From positions 1-64,000 of the forward strand of contig JBBIWA010000017.1 in assembly GCA_037439425.1 (NCBI GenBank): a stretch of 64,000 nt of DNA, read 5' to 3'. A program made the translations under genes and the position numbers. The DNA is from JBBIWA01 sp037439425 (GTDB taxonomy: Bacteria > Acidobacteriota > Blastocatellia > RBC074). Shown here one piece after another: positions 10,440 to 18,818 of this stretch. Position 1 is the stretch's first letter; every line of letters begins with the position of its first letter. The notes under the pieces are model-generated. The model did no database searches. It was not told where the DNA came from and saw nothing but the letters and a program-made list of their open reading frames with translations.

Positions 10440-11096
10440 ATGAAGTTCTTCGTTGATACTGCTAATTTGAACGAGATTCGTGAAGCGGCCAGTTTAGGGA
10501 TCCTCGATGGTGTGACCACCAACCCCTCACTCATCGCCAAAGAAGGCAGAGTGGATTTCAAGCAGCACATCTTGGCCATCTGCGAGATTCTCAACTTCGA
10601 GGGAGCTTCCGTTAGTGCTGAGGTGATTGCCACGGACTACGAGGGGATGCTTAAGGAAGCGCGCGAGCTGGCTGCAATTCATCCTCATGTCTACGTCAAG
10701 CTGCCAATGACCAAGGCTGGATTACAAGCCACGCACACTCTATCGAAAGAAGGCATCCGCATCAATCAGACGCTGATCTTCAACTCGACGCAGGCCTTGA
10801 TGTCAGCTAAAGCTGGTTCTACCTTTGTCAGCCCCTTCATCGGGCGTCTGGACGACATCGGGCACGCAGGCATGGGATTGGTTGGAGAGATCAGAGAGAT
10901 CTTTGATAATTATGGCTTCAAGACCCAGATTCTGGCTGCCAGCATTCGCCATCCGCTGCACGTAGTCGAAGCGGCACGGTTGGGCGCTGATATTGCCACC
11001 ATGCCATTTAAGGTGCTCGAACAGTTGATCAAGCACCCGCTGACTGACATTGGGCTAGCCAACTTCCTCAAGGATTGGGAGAAGATCAAGCAGTAA
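10440..11096 (+). CDS. Transaldolase / fructose-6-phosphate aldolase family protein
   Basis: A 218-residue small transaldolase (subfamily 3, about 215 residues). It starts MKFFVDTANLNEIREAASLG and continues LDGVTTNPSLIAKEG, both signature segments. The Schiff-base lysine is K87 in HVYVKLPM, and FVSPFIGRLDDIGH and ILAASIRHPLHV form the later part of the barrel. Short family members act either as transaldolases of the pentose phosphate pathway or as fructose-6-phosphate aldolases, and the sequence alone does not decide which. AAAAAGGAG precedes the ATG. Single-gene unit, convergent with the EF-hand gene, sharing a hairpin at 11097-11144. Confidence 0.93.
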   Translation: MKFFVDTANLNEIREAASLGILDGVTTNPSLIAKEGRVDFKQHILAICEILNFEGASVSAEVIATDYEGMLKEARELAAIHPHVYVKLPMTKAGLQATHTLSKEGIRINQTLIFNSTQALMSAKAGSTFVSPFIGRLDDIGHAGMGLVGEIREIFDNYGFKTQILAASIRHPLHVVEAARLGADIATMPFKVLEQLIKHPLTDIGLANFLKDWEKIKQ

Positions 11097-11144
11097 GGGT
11101 GAAAGGGTGAGGGATGAAGAGGATAAAAGTTCACCCCTTCACCC
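11097..11144. terminator. Inverted repeat between convergent genes (probable bidirectional terminator)
   Basis: GGGTGAAAGGGTGAG (11097-11111) and TTCACCCCTTCACCC (11130-11144) pair with two mismatches. The repeat starts immediately after the aldolase stop codon and overlaps the last codons of the EF-hand gene on the other strand. Confidence 0.6.
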
Positions 11145-11559
11145 CTGCTTTGCGGCGGCGGCGCAGCTCTTCGGGCGAAAGTGCACCATCACGGTTGCGA
11201 TCCAGGCGGTCGAAGGCTCGAGGCTTCCCCTTCCACTCCTGGCGGGAGATTTGTCCGTCCTGATTCTGATCCAGGCGATCGAAGACATTTCTGGCTCGAT
11301 TGCGAGCTTCGGCCCGGTGCAACGCTTCAGCGGCTTCGTCTCTGGTGATGAATCCATCATTATTGCGGTCCAGGCGCTCGAAGCCTCTGGCTTGGCGCGT
11401 CCATTCCTCGCGCGAAACCTGACCGTCCCCGTTGGCGTCCATGCGCTTGAGCATCTGCTCGAATTTGCGCTTACCTGCCTGAGTACCCTCCTGAGCCAAC
11501 GCGAAGCTTGAGAGTAAGCTGAGGAGTAGGCTGGCAGTGATGACAATGAGTCTTGGCAT
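11131..11559 (-). CDS. Secreted EF-hand calcium-binding protein
   Basis: A 142-residue protein with an N-terminal signal peptide (hydrophobic LIVITASLLLSLLSSFALAQ, cleavage probably after ALA) and four EF-hand loops at regular spacing: DANGDGQVSREE, DRNNDGFITRDE, DQNQDGQISRQE and DRNRDGALSPEE. All have acidic residues at positions 1 and 12, Asn or Asp at 3 to 5 and the central Gly. The linkers are Arg-rich. It probably binds Ca2+ in the periplasm or outside the cell; a partner cannot be named. GGGAGGA precedes the ATG at 11559. Confidence 0.9.
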   Translation of the reverse strand: MPRLIVITASLLLSLLSSFALAQEGTQAGKRKFEQMLKRMDANGDGQVSREEWTRQARGFERLDRNNDGFITRDEAAEALHRAEARNRARNVFDRLDQNQDGQISRQEWKGKPRAFDRLDRNRDGALSPEELRRRRKAGVKG

Positions 11560-11606
11560 AGTAGTTCCTCCCTTGGAAGATTCACATAAATCAGAGCCTT
11601 CGCTCA

Positions 11607-12587
11607 GTGGTATTAGAGCAAGTAATGCTGGAGAAAGTTGAAAAATCTGAAGCGAATAATGGGTATCGTCGTGAAGCCTCTTTCGCCATCGAAGCGCGTG
11701 AGCTGGTGAAACGCTACGGCGAATTAGTTGCAGTTAACGATGTCAGTTTCAGCGTACCTTACGGTGAAGCGTTTGGGCTGCTGGGGCCTAACGGGGCAGG
11801 CAAGTCAACTATCATGCGCATGGTCTACTGCCGCACGCCGCTTACCTCAGGCAAGCTGTGGGTCAACGGGCTGGATGTGACACGCAATCCACGCGCGGTC
11901 AAATATCTGGTGGGCGTCGTGCCGCAGGAGAACAATCTCGATCCGGACCTCAACGTGTGGCAGAACCTGCTCGTCTATGCGCGCTACTTCCGCATCCCGC
12001 GCACCGAGGCCGAGCAGCGCGCCGAGGAGCTGCTGCGCTTCTTTGAGCTGGAAGATAAGCGCCACACTCCAATTGAGGCGCTCTCCGGTGGCATGAAGCG
12101 CCGCCTGGTGATCGCGCGCGCGCTGCTCAATGGCCCTGCGATCCTGATTCTCGACGAGCCGACGACGGGATTGGATCCGCACGTCCGTCATGCGATCTGG
12201 GATAAGTTGCGAGAACTACGCGAGCAGGGACTCACGATCTTGCTTTCAACGCATTACATGGATGAGGCGGAGAAGCTGTGTGATCGGCTGCTGATCATTG
12301 ATCACGGGCGCCTTCTGGTCGAAGGTGCACCGCGCCAGTTGATTGCCAAGTACGCACTGCAATACGCACTCGAAGCACGTGGCTGCAATGGCCGCCGGCT
12401 GCTATTGCCCCTAGCTACACCACAGATCATCGCTGCGCAGCGCGGCTCAACTCACTACTACTTTGCCCCTTCGCCAGAGCATCTGGCTCCGCTAATTCGC
12501 GCTTACGAGGACTGCGAGACCTTTCTCCGCCACTCGAATCTGGAAGATGTCTTCCTCCGATTGACCGACAGTGGCCGGCTCACTTAA
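11607..12587 (+). CDS. ABC-2 exporter ATP-binding subunit (NodI/CcmA-like)
   Basis: A 326-residue ABC ATPase. Walker A is GPNGAGKS (60-67), the signature LSGGMKRR (159-166), Walker B ILDEPTTGLD (181-190) and the switch His in LLSTHYMDEAEK. A C-terminal extension of about 80 residues is typical of NodI/DrrA-like exporters. The frame opens at GTG 11607; the ATG at 11625 is an equally plausible start and neither has a strong ribosome binding site. The matching permease lies at 14176-14952, separated by a methyltransferase gene. Together they should form an exporter of a hydrophobic or glycolipid-like compound whose identity is unknown. Confidence 0.92.
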   Translation: MVLEQVMLEKVEKSEANNGYRREASFAIEARELVKRYGELVAVNDVSFSVPYGEAFGLLGPNGAGKSTIMRMVYCRTPLTSGKLWVNGLDVTRNPRAVKYLVGVVPQENNLDPDLNVWQNLLVYARYFRIPRTEAEQRAEELLRFFELEDKRHTPIEALSGGMKRRLVIARALLNGPAILILDEPTTGLDPHVRHAIWDKLRELREQGLTILLSTHYMDEAEKLCDRLLIIDHGRLLVEGAPRQLIAKYALQYALEARGCNGRRLLLPLATPQIIAAQRGSTHYYFAPSPEHLAPLIRAYEDCETFLRHSNLEDVFLRLTDSGRLT

Positions 12588-12638
12588 CCTCAGCCTGGCC
12601 GAAATCACGTCTGGCTCTACGCGGCGCGGCGCGGCTTG

Positions 12639-12647
12639 TGCTACAAT
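12639..12647 (+). promoter_or_regulatory. Candidate extended -10 promoter before the methyltransferase gene
   Basis: TG-C-TACAAT at 12639-12647, about 70 bases before the start codon. No -35 box is evident, as is usual for extended -10 promoters. It suggests that the methyltransferase and permease genes can be transcribed apart from the ATPase gene. Confidence 0.35.
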
Positions 12648-12714
12648 GGGCCAAAATTATTGGTAACAAGTCGCGCCCCATTGTCTCCTCAGTTTTTTGT
12701 CAGTGTAGGTGTGC

Positions 12715-14103
12715 ATGATGGATTTGCGTGAAAAACAACAGGCCCTTCAGGATTTGGTCCACGAAATGAAGCGCGATTGGGATGAGCGCGCGCGCCAGGA
12801 CGCCAAATGGTTTATCAATCCGCCTAAACTGCGCCAATCTGACGAAGAGTTCGAGGCAAGTGGCAGCTTGGAGATAGATCGTCTGATCAGAGCTGATCTG
12901 AGCTTGCTGACCGGCGGGCGTGATCCCAAACAGTTACGCCTGCTGGAAATCGGCTGCGGTATCGGGCGGATGACACGCTATCTGGCCGAACTTTTCGGAG
13001 AGGTTTATGCCACCGACGTCTCCGGTGAGATGATTCGACAGGCACAGCAACGATTGCAGGGGATTGCTAACATCCGCTTCTATGAGACCAATGGTTGCGA
13101 TTTCGCTGAGCTGCCGAGCGATTACTTCGACCTTGCCTTCTCCGCTTACGTCTATCAACATGTGCCCAGCGCCGAGGTGATTCGTTTAAGCCTCAGCGAT
13201 GCTTACCGCGTGCTCAAGCCAGGTGGCGTGTTCAAGTTCCAGGTCAACGCCATCGTCACCTTCGACTTTGAAGAACTGGAAAAGGACACTTGGACCGGTG
13301 CGGCCTTCCCGGAGAGGGAAATTCGCCGCTTCGCGCAAGAGAATAATGCGCAACTTGTGAGCATCTTCGGCGCGGGGACGCAATATTGCTGGGCCACACT
13401 GCGCAAACGAGAGCCAGGCGCTCTTCAGCACCGGCCCGCGCAGCCCCGGATCGAATTCTTCGGTTGCACTGACAACCCACGGAGTAAAGCGATTCCCCTC
13501 AGGGGCGATCACGCCTACCTGGCGTTGATCGTCTCAGGCATCAACCGGGATGAAGTTGATATCAACACTGTCAGCGTAGAGATTGACGGCCAGGAAGTTC
13601 TGCCGCACTATCTAGGCCCGGTGAGCCGCACCTATGAGCCAGTGGTGAGAGAAGAGTTCGGCGTCTTGCTCGAGCACCTGACTCAGATCGAGGTGCGGAT
13701 CCCTATCGGTGAACCCGGTGGAAATACTCAGGTGCGGGTGCGGCTCAGTCAGGATGAGGTATCAGCGCCAATCACCGTCGAGCTGCAGGAACCGCAACCC
13801 ATCATCCCGAAGATAGGCACCATCATCAATGCGGTTGATTGTGGAACAGACATCTACGCGAGCGGTGAAAAGTCCGCCCTCAGGCTATATGTCGAGGGAT
13901 TGGACGAGACCGCCGATACAGGCAACATCCGCCTGCAGATCGGCGACCAGATCATCAAGCCTACCTATGTCGGATTCCTTGTTCGCAATAGCACCCATCA
14001 GATTGATGCGCAACTACCCAGGAACATCAAGCCTGGCTTGACCGATCTGAAGCTTTACTTCGGTAACGTTGCCTCTCCGCCTATCCAGTTGCAGATTAAA
14101 TGA
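12715..14103 (+). CDS. SAM-dependent methyltransferase fused to C-terminal Ig-like/beta domains
   Basis: About 462 residues. The N-terminal part (to about residue 230) is a class I methyltransferase: motif I LLEIGCGIGRMTRYLAE, an acidic residue after beta-2 in VYATDVSGEMI, and LPSDYFDLAFSAYVYQHVPS with YRVLKPGGVFKFQVN. The remaining half has alternating beta-strand patterns in two similar segments (about 255-360 and 370-464; compare VSVEIDGQEVLPHYLGPVSR with IRLQIGDQIIKPTYVGFLV), resembling the bacterial surface beta-sandwich domains abundant in Acidobacteriota. No signal peptide is seen, so the protein is probably cytoplasmic. It sits between the ATPase and permease genes of one ABC exporter, which suggests that it modifies the exported substrate. 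Start at ATG 12715 or 12718; GTG 12709 is less likely. Confidence 0.85.
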   Translation: MMDLREKQQALQDLVHEMKRDWDERARQDAKWFINPPKLRQSDEEFEASGSLEIDRLIRADLSLLTGGRDPKQLRLLEIGCGIGRMTRYLAELFGEVYATDVSGEMIRQAQQRLQGIANIRFYETNGCDFAELPSDYFDLAFSAYVYQHVPSAEVIRLSLSDAYRVLKPGGVFKFQVNAIVTFDFEELEKDTWTGAAFPEREIRRFAQENNAQLVSIFGAGTQYCWATLRKREPGALQHRPAQPRIEFFGCTDNPRSKAIPLRGDHAYLALIVSGINRDEVDINTVSVEIDGQEVLPHYLGPVSRTYEPVVREEFGVLLEHLTQIEVRIPIGEPGGNTQVRVRLSQDEVSAPITVELQEPQPIIPKIGTIINAVDCGTDIYASGEKSALRLYVEGLDETADTGNIRLQIGDQIIKPTYVGFLVRNSTHQIDAQLPRNIKPGLTDLKLYFGNVASPPIQLQIK

Positions 14104-14175
14104 GGTAGTCAGGAGCCGGTAGTTATTAGTGATTTGGCTCTTGAGCAACTGACGGCCGGCGGCTCACAATTGACC

Positions 14176-14952
14176 ATGCTAGCACTCACTGAAGTTAATT
14201 TCGGCGATCTCGCCCAGGTCTGGCGGCGCAACTATGATGTCTACATTCGGCTCTGGCGCACCGAGATGATGGCGCCGCTATTCGAGCCGGTTTTCACAGT
14301 GATCGGATTCGGGTGGGGTGTTGGCTCGCTGGTGGCGAGCAAGGTCATGGAAGTGCCTTACCTGACATTTGTGGGCGCGGGCATTCTTGCCTTCACAGCG
14401 CTGCTGCGGGCGATCTTTGAATGCACCTATGGTTCGTACTTCCGCATGGTCTACCAGTCCACCTTCGACGCGATTCTGTGCACGCCCGTGCAGGTAGAGA
14501 GTCTGGCGCTGGCCGAGATCGTCTGGGGCGCGTCCAAGTCGCTGCTTGATGGCCTCTTTGTGTTGTTGGTGCTAGCCGCCTTTGGCGCGATTCATTCACT
14601 GTTTGGATTGCTGATCCCGATCGTGCTCACGCTGGGTGCGCTCTGGGTAGCCGCCTTGTCGCTGGCAGTCACGGCGCGCATCCGTGATATCAATCAATAC
14701 AATTTCTACCTTGCTTTTGTCTTCTCCTACCTCTGGGTCTCAGGCGCTTATTTTCCGCTCGACCGGTTGCCTCTGTTTGCGCAGGTGTTGGCCTGGATGG
14801 TGCCAGTGACTGCTGCGGTGGATGCGACGCGCGATTTGATGATCGGACAGCTGAATTGGGGGCTGCTGGCAGAGGTCCTCTATCTGCTCCTGGCGTTCCT
14901 CGTAACCGCTGAGTTCGCCTTGCGCTGGCTGCGCCGGCGAATGGTGTGCTGA
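14176..14952 (+). CDS. ABC-2 type exporter permease (NodJ-like)
   Basis: About 258 residues with six predicted membrane segments, including VFTVIGFGWGVGSLV, FVGAGILAFTALLRAIF and LFGLLIPIVLTLGALWVAAL. The central segment YGSYFRMVYQSTFDAILCTP and the late SYLWVSGAYFPLDRLP are typical of NodJ/DrrB-type permeases. The frame continues upstream to a TTG at 14134, but ATG 14176 (MLALTEVNFG) is the more likely start; neither has a good ribosome binding site. It forms the membrane part of the exporter whose ATPase lies at 11607-12587. It ends before a long perfect hairpin. Confidence 0.9.
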   Translation: MLALTEVNFGDLAQVWRRNYDVYIRLWRTEMMAPLFEPVFTVIGFGWGVGSLVASKVMEVPYLTFVGAGILAFTALLRAIFECTYGSYFRMVYQSTFDAILCTPVQVESLALAEIVWGASKSLLDGLFVLLVLAAFGAIHSLFGLLIPIVLTLGALWVAALSLAVTARIRDINQYNFYLAFVFSYLWVSGAYFPLDRLPLFAQVLAWMVPVTAAVDATRDLMIGQLNWGLLAEVLYLLLAFLVTAEFALRWLRRRMVC

Positions 14953-15020
14953 GCAGGCCCACCCTCACTGTTCCTCCCGTCGCTGCTTTCACGCTGCACC
15001 AGTCTCGGTGCAAGCGATCC

Positions 15021-15058
15021 TAGTGACACTGCTGCCGCTGGCGGCAGCAGTGTCACTA
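15021..15058. terminator. Perfect 16-bp hairpin between convergent genes
   Basis: TAGTGACACTGCTGCC (15021-15036) and its exact complement (15043-15058) flank a 6-base loop. It lies between the ABC permease and the MFS gene, which converge. There is no T tract, so termination in both directions is inferred from position and stability. Confidence 0.65.
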
Positions 15059-15102
15059 TCGAGTTGGTGCGCCACAAGCCATAAACCACTGACGAAGTGG
15101 TA

Positions 15103-16635
15103 CTAATGATGGTCCGGGTGCTTCAGATCATGCGCGCTGCCGCCAGGAATGATTAATGAGATGATCGCCGCAACGATTGCTGCCGCTAGCACAAAGGTGA
15201 AAGCCAGCCGTAGTGAAACTGCCAGAGATTGGCGCAAAAACATAGTGGCTTCGGGCGAAAGCGCAGCACGCGTCGCTTGCCGGACAATCGCTGTGATGTC
15301 GCGATGAGTGCTGGCGAGAGGGGCCAACTCTCTGCTGCCGCCCGCCAGCAAGCGGTCCAGACGCCAGCCCATCAGCGCGCCCATGGCGCCCGTCCCAATG
15401 GCTGCGCCGATGCTGCGCGAAAACTGCACGGTCGAAGTGACCACACCCAGTTGATGGCGCGGGACAGAGTGTTGCGCTCCAATCATCAAACTGGCAATAG
15501 ACAATCCGCCGCCCAGCCCCATCATAATCCCTGCCCACACCAGCTCTATCCGCACAGTTTCGATCGAGACTTGAGCCAGCAACACCGCGCCCACGATGAT
15601 CAGCGCTGTGCCTGCGATTACCACTGGCCGGTAGCCGATGCGCAAAATCAGGCGCCCGCCGAGCGGCGCGCCAATGACCCAGGCCAGAATGTAAGGCGTG
15701 AGAATGGTGCCCGCTTGCGTGGCCGTCGTGCCAATCACCGCTTGCACAAACAGGGGCAGAAAAGCCATCGTGCCAAAGAGCGCCATCCCGGCAAACAGCC
15801 CGTGCAACGTCACCGCCGTCACCATGCGTGCGTGAAACAGCTCCAGTGGTACAAGCGGCTCGCCACTTCTTTGTTCGATTTTGATAAAGATAATCAGCAG
15901 CGCTAGCAATCCCGCGCTGAGAGCGATGTTGCCCCCCAGCGGAATTTGGCCTATCTTCTCAAGGAGCAGCAACAGCAGCGTCAGGAAAGCTGAGAGTGTG
16001 ATCGCGCCCGCGTAGTCGAGCGAAATGTTTGCTCGCCTATACGTGCGCTCGGGGTAGGCCGCCCACACCATCGCCCACGCCAGCAATCCGAATGGTAGAT
16101 TGATATAGAAGACCCAACGCCAGTGCAGATAGTCAGTCAAATAGCCGCCCGCAAGCGGCCCGATCAACCCAGCTACGCCCCACATCCCGCTGAAGAGCCC
16201 GATCATCTTGGCGCGCCGTTCAAGCGACAACAGGTCAGCCACGATCGTCATGCCAACGGGAAAGAGCGCGCCTGCACCCAGACCTTGCAACGCGCGGAAG
16301 ATTATCAATTGCAGCATAGATTGCGCTGCTCCCGACAGAGCTGAGCCGATGATGAAGCAGGCCAGACCGCCAAAGAGTGCTGGTCGCCGTCCCAGCAAGT
16401 CGGCCATCTTGCCCCAAATCGGCGTCATAATCGTCGAGGCCAGGATGTAAGCGGCAAAGACCCAGCTATAGATCTCAATCCCACCCAGCGTCGCAATCAC
16501 CGTCGGCATCGCTGTGCCGACCACAGTAGCCTCCAGCGCCGCCATGAAAATGGCGAGCGCAATGCCAAGCAATGTAATAACAATGCGCCAGTTGGCGGTT
16601 TGTGCCGTAACCACTTCTCTTTTGATTGAATCCAT
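15103..16635 (-). CDS. MFS exporter, DHA2/EmrB-QacA family
   Basis: A 510-residue proton-driven drug/solute exporter with about 14 membrane segments. Motif A is GKMADLLGRRPAL, and the exporter motif C region reads GPLAGGYLTDYLHWRWVFYI followed by NLPFG, characteristic of the DHA2 family. An early charged residue lies in FMAALEATVVGTAMPTVIAT. No MFP (EmrA-like) or TetR regulator gene is adjacent. The start at 16635 lacks a clear ribosome binding site. Substrate cannot be predicted. The preceding 150-base spacer to the hydratase gene shows nothing recognisable. Confidence 0.92.
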   Translation of the reverse strand: MDSIKREVVTAQTANWRIVITLLGIALAIFMAALEATVVGTAMPTVIATLGGIEIYSWVFAAYILASTIMTPIWGKMADLLGRRPALFGGLACFIIGSALSGAAQSMLQLIIFRALQGLGAGALFPVGMTIVADLLSLERRAKMIGLFSGMWGVAGLIGPLAGGYLTDYLHWRWVFYINLPFGLLAWAMVWAAYPERTYRRANISLDYAGAITLSAFLTLLLLLLEKIGQIPLGGNIALSAGLLALLIIFIKIEQRSGEPLVPLELFHARMVTAVTLHGLFAGMALFGTMAFLPLFVQAVIGTTATQAGTILTPYILAWVIGAPLGGRLILRIGYRPVVIAGTALIIVGAVLLAQVSIETVRIELVWAGIMMGLGGGLSIASLMIGAQHSVPRHQLGVVTSTVQFSRSIGAAIGTGAMGALMGWRLDRLLAGGSRELAPLASTHRDITAIVRQATRAALSPEATMFLRQSLAVSLRLAFTFVLAAAIVAAIISLIIPGGSAHDLKHPDHH

Positions 16636-16786
16636 GCAAAGTCACTAGAGTTCAAGCTCGCCCCTCTTCGCAGCGTCAGCCGCAGGCTGCCCCCCTGGCA
16701 CTTCTTTCGAGCAGCGCAGTTGTTATGGCCTCTTCGGGCAAAAGAGGTGGGAGGTCAAATTAATCATTCCGTGCGAGAGGAGCTTT

Positions 16787-17554
16787 TCAGGCCTTGCTCA
16801 AAAATCTCTTGATGCTCCGCTGGCAATCCGGCGTCAGCCGGGCGATGACGTTCATCTCGACCCCGGCGCGAATGGCTTGCTCAAAGCTCATCGCGTCAAT
16901 CTGATAGAGCAGGCGTTTGGTCAGCATCAAAGCTGAAGAGCTCAGCTGTGCCAGTTCCGCAGCATATTTCTCGACCTCAGTCTCAAACTCTGCATCATCG
17001 CACACGCGATTGATGAAGCCGAGCCTTTCTGCTTCCTCGGCTGAAAACGTTTTGCCCGTGGCGAGGATCTCAAAAGCGCGCTTTTCGCTCAAGTTGCGGC
17101 GCGCCACCGACATTACCATCGCGGGCACAAAGCCGATCTTCACCTCGGTGTAGGAGAATTGGGCTGACCGCGCAGCAATCACCAGGTCGCAGGCCGAAGC
17201 TAACCCGGCACCACCTGCAAGCGCGCGCCCGTGAACAGCGGCGATGATAGGTTTCTCCAAGCGTCGCATCTGGATGAACAATTCGGCCATCTGCGACGCG
17301 CCTTCGATGTTTTCCAGAACCGAGGCTTGCATGGACTTCTCCAGTTGCGCCAGGTCTGCGCCCGCGCAGAAATCTTTGCCTGCACCGCGCAAGACCACAA
17401 CCCGCACTTGATCATCAGTTTCAGCTTCGTTGATCGCACTTCTCAATTCACTCAGGATCTGCTCGCCCAGCGCGTTGCGTTTTTCCGGACGATTGAGCGT
17501 GAGGTAGGCGATGGCACCCGTCACTTGATAAATGATCTGTGAGTAGTTAGGCAT
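16787..17554 (-). CDS. Enoyl-CoA hydratase/isomerase family protein
   Basis: A 255-residue crotonase-fold protein. It has LTLNRPEKRNALGEQIL, the CoA/oxyanion segment CAGADLAQLE, AAVHGRALAGGAGLASACDL and ATGKTFSAEEAERLGFINRV. The first acidic position is kept (YTEVKIGFVPAMVM), but the Gly-rich PGGGG stretch of true hydratases is replaced by VPAMVM, so activity may be isomerase-, lyase- or hydratase-like. AGGAG lies 9 bases before the ATG. It stands alone and probably acts in acyl-CoA metabolism with the other beta-oxidation genes. Confidence 0.9.
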   Translation of the reverse strand: MPNYSQIIYQVTGAIAYLTLNRPEKRNALGEQILSELRSAINEAETDDQVRVVVLRGAGKDFCAGADLAQLEKSMQASVLENIEGASQMAELFIQMRRLEKPIIAAVHGRALAGGAGLASACDLVIAARSAQFSYTEVKIGFVPAMVMSVARRNLSEKRAFEILATGKTFSAEEAERLGFINRVCDDAEFETEVEKYAAELAQLSSSALMLTKRLLYQIDAMSFEQAIRAGVEMNVIARLTPDCQRSIKRFLSKA

Positions 17555-17760
17555 CTCGAGTGCTCCTGTTTGTAAGGTTATTTTGGGAACTACTGCGGCC
17601 GCATAGTGGCGGTCGAATTTAGCCGTCTACTTCAGTGCAAGGGAAAAGGGCTACGCCGGGACGTCGGTTGAGATCATTTAACCAACGCGGCGCCCTGAGC
17701 TGGCCATCCTGCACCAGACGGCTCAGCTCAGGCAATGCTTACGCGGTGGAGAGGCCGCAG

Positions 17761-17871
17761 TAGCTGCTTATTTTTTTGCGTTTATCTCTCTGGCATCGGC
17801 GGGTTATTTCTCTGCCTACAACCCTGACACCATTCGTAGCTACTTATTTTTTGCGTTTATCTCTCTGGCAT
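17761..17871. repeat. 36-bp direct repeat, offset 76 bp, at the 3' end of the DUF3108 gene
   Basis: 17761-17796 and 17837-17871 are identical except for one substitution and one T. The second copy contains the last codons and stop of the DUF3108 gene (minus strand); the first is a duplicate 40 bases beyond it. The same 76-base offset occurs in the duplication at 27472-27585. Confidence 0.9.
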
Positions 17872-18797
17872 CTTTGCTCCACGCGGACAAGATCGGCAGT
17901 TATAGTGTTTCCGCCGGTCTTGGCGATCAGGCGCAGTGGCACTTGTCGTTCATCATCGCTCATCCACATAAACATCTCGCCTTCGCGCGAAAAGAATTTT
18001 CCAGGGCCGAAGAGTTTCGGCTCGATTTTGATGGCGCGGACCTGACCGAAATCAGTCTTGAGCTTTTCGCGCCCGTGAATTGCGACCTCGAACTCGTAAG
18101 TCTCCGCATCGTAGACCACGGGGAAGCGCAGCAGCTCGCCTTCTTTCAGCCTCTGCAATTGCACTGCATAGAAAGCCCAGAGCAGATCCAGCGAGCCAGA
18201 CTCGATAGTCAACTCCTTTCGCTGCGTCGCTGTCTGCGGTTTGCTCAGGTCCGCGATGAGATAGGTTGCCGCCAGCTTCTCATTGTCGAGAGAGGCGGAG
18301 AAGGTTTGATGACGCTTGCCTTCACGGATCTCTTTGAAACCCAACCGCGTGGTGAAAGCGCGAGTCTCAACCAACGCTTCGAAGCGGTCCTTGACATCAA
18401 TCCCGAGCAGCGAGGTCAGAAAGCCTTTGGAGATAGCCTCGGCGCGCAAATGGATAAACTGCTCGCTCTCGTTGACTTTGAATTCAGGATCCAGCCCTTG
18501 AATGATCGGGGCAATCTTCAACCCCAGAAACTCGAAGTTCACTTCGCCCACCGTCGCAGAGATCGGGAAGCGAGAGAATTTCACCTCGTAGATCAGCTTC
18601 TCGCCCAGCGGAATCGGCAGCAGTGCTTTGAAATCGCGCTGCAGATTGAACCTACTCGTGCCTGCCTCAGCTCTGCTCTTGGCATCTTTCTCCGCCGCTT
18701 TAGCGGGGTTTGATTGCGCCAGGCGCGCCGCTGCTCCGGAAGCGGCAATGGTCACTGCCAGAAGTAGTGAGAGTAGAATATGCGTCAGTATCCTCAT
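17844..18797 (-). CDS. DUF3108 domain protein, exported
   Basis: A 317-residue protein with a signal peptide (ILTHILLSLLLAVTIAASGA, then ARLAQ). The mature part matches the DUF3108 pattern: PLGEKLIYEVKFSRFPISAT near residue 62, a central beta-rich region, SLDLLWAFYAVQLQRLKEGE and finally MFMWMSDDERQVPLRLIAKT. DUF3108 proteins are periplasmic or outer-membrane-associated beta proteins of undefined function, often beside envelope genes. Last gene of a four-gene operon after gmhB, GT9 and the methyltransferase gene (21-base gap), so a role in cell-surface assembly is likely. The C-terminus is basic (RCQRDKRKK), and its coding DNA has been duplicated downstream. Confidence 0.85.
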   Translation of the reverse strand: MRILTHILLSLLLAVTIAASGAAARLAQSNPAKAAEKDAKSRAEAGTSRFNLQRDFKALLPIPLGEKLIYEVKFSRFPISATVGEVNFEFLGLKIAPIIQGLDPEFKVNESEQFIHLRAEAISKGFLTSLLGIDVKDRFEALVETRAFTTRLGFKEIREGKRHQTFSASLDNEKLAATYLIADLSKPQTATQRKELTIESGSLDLLWAFYAVQLQRLKEGELLRFPVVYDAETYEFEVAIHGREKLKTDFGQVRAIKIEPKLFGPGKFFSREGEMFMWMSDDERQVPLRLIAKTGGNTITADLVRVEQRCQRDKRKK

Positions 18798-18818
18798 CGT
18801 TGAGTCCCAAACTTGATT

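Noticed and set aside
17874..18713. 279-codon open frame on the plus strand
   Set aside because: Antisense to the DUF3108 gene, which has a signal peptide and operon context.
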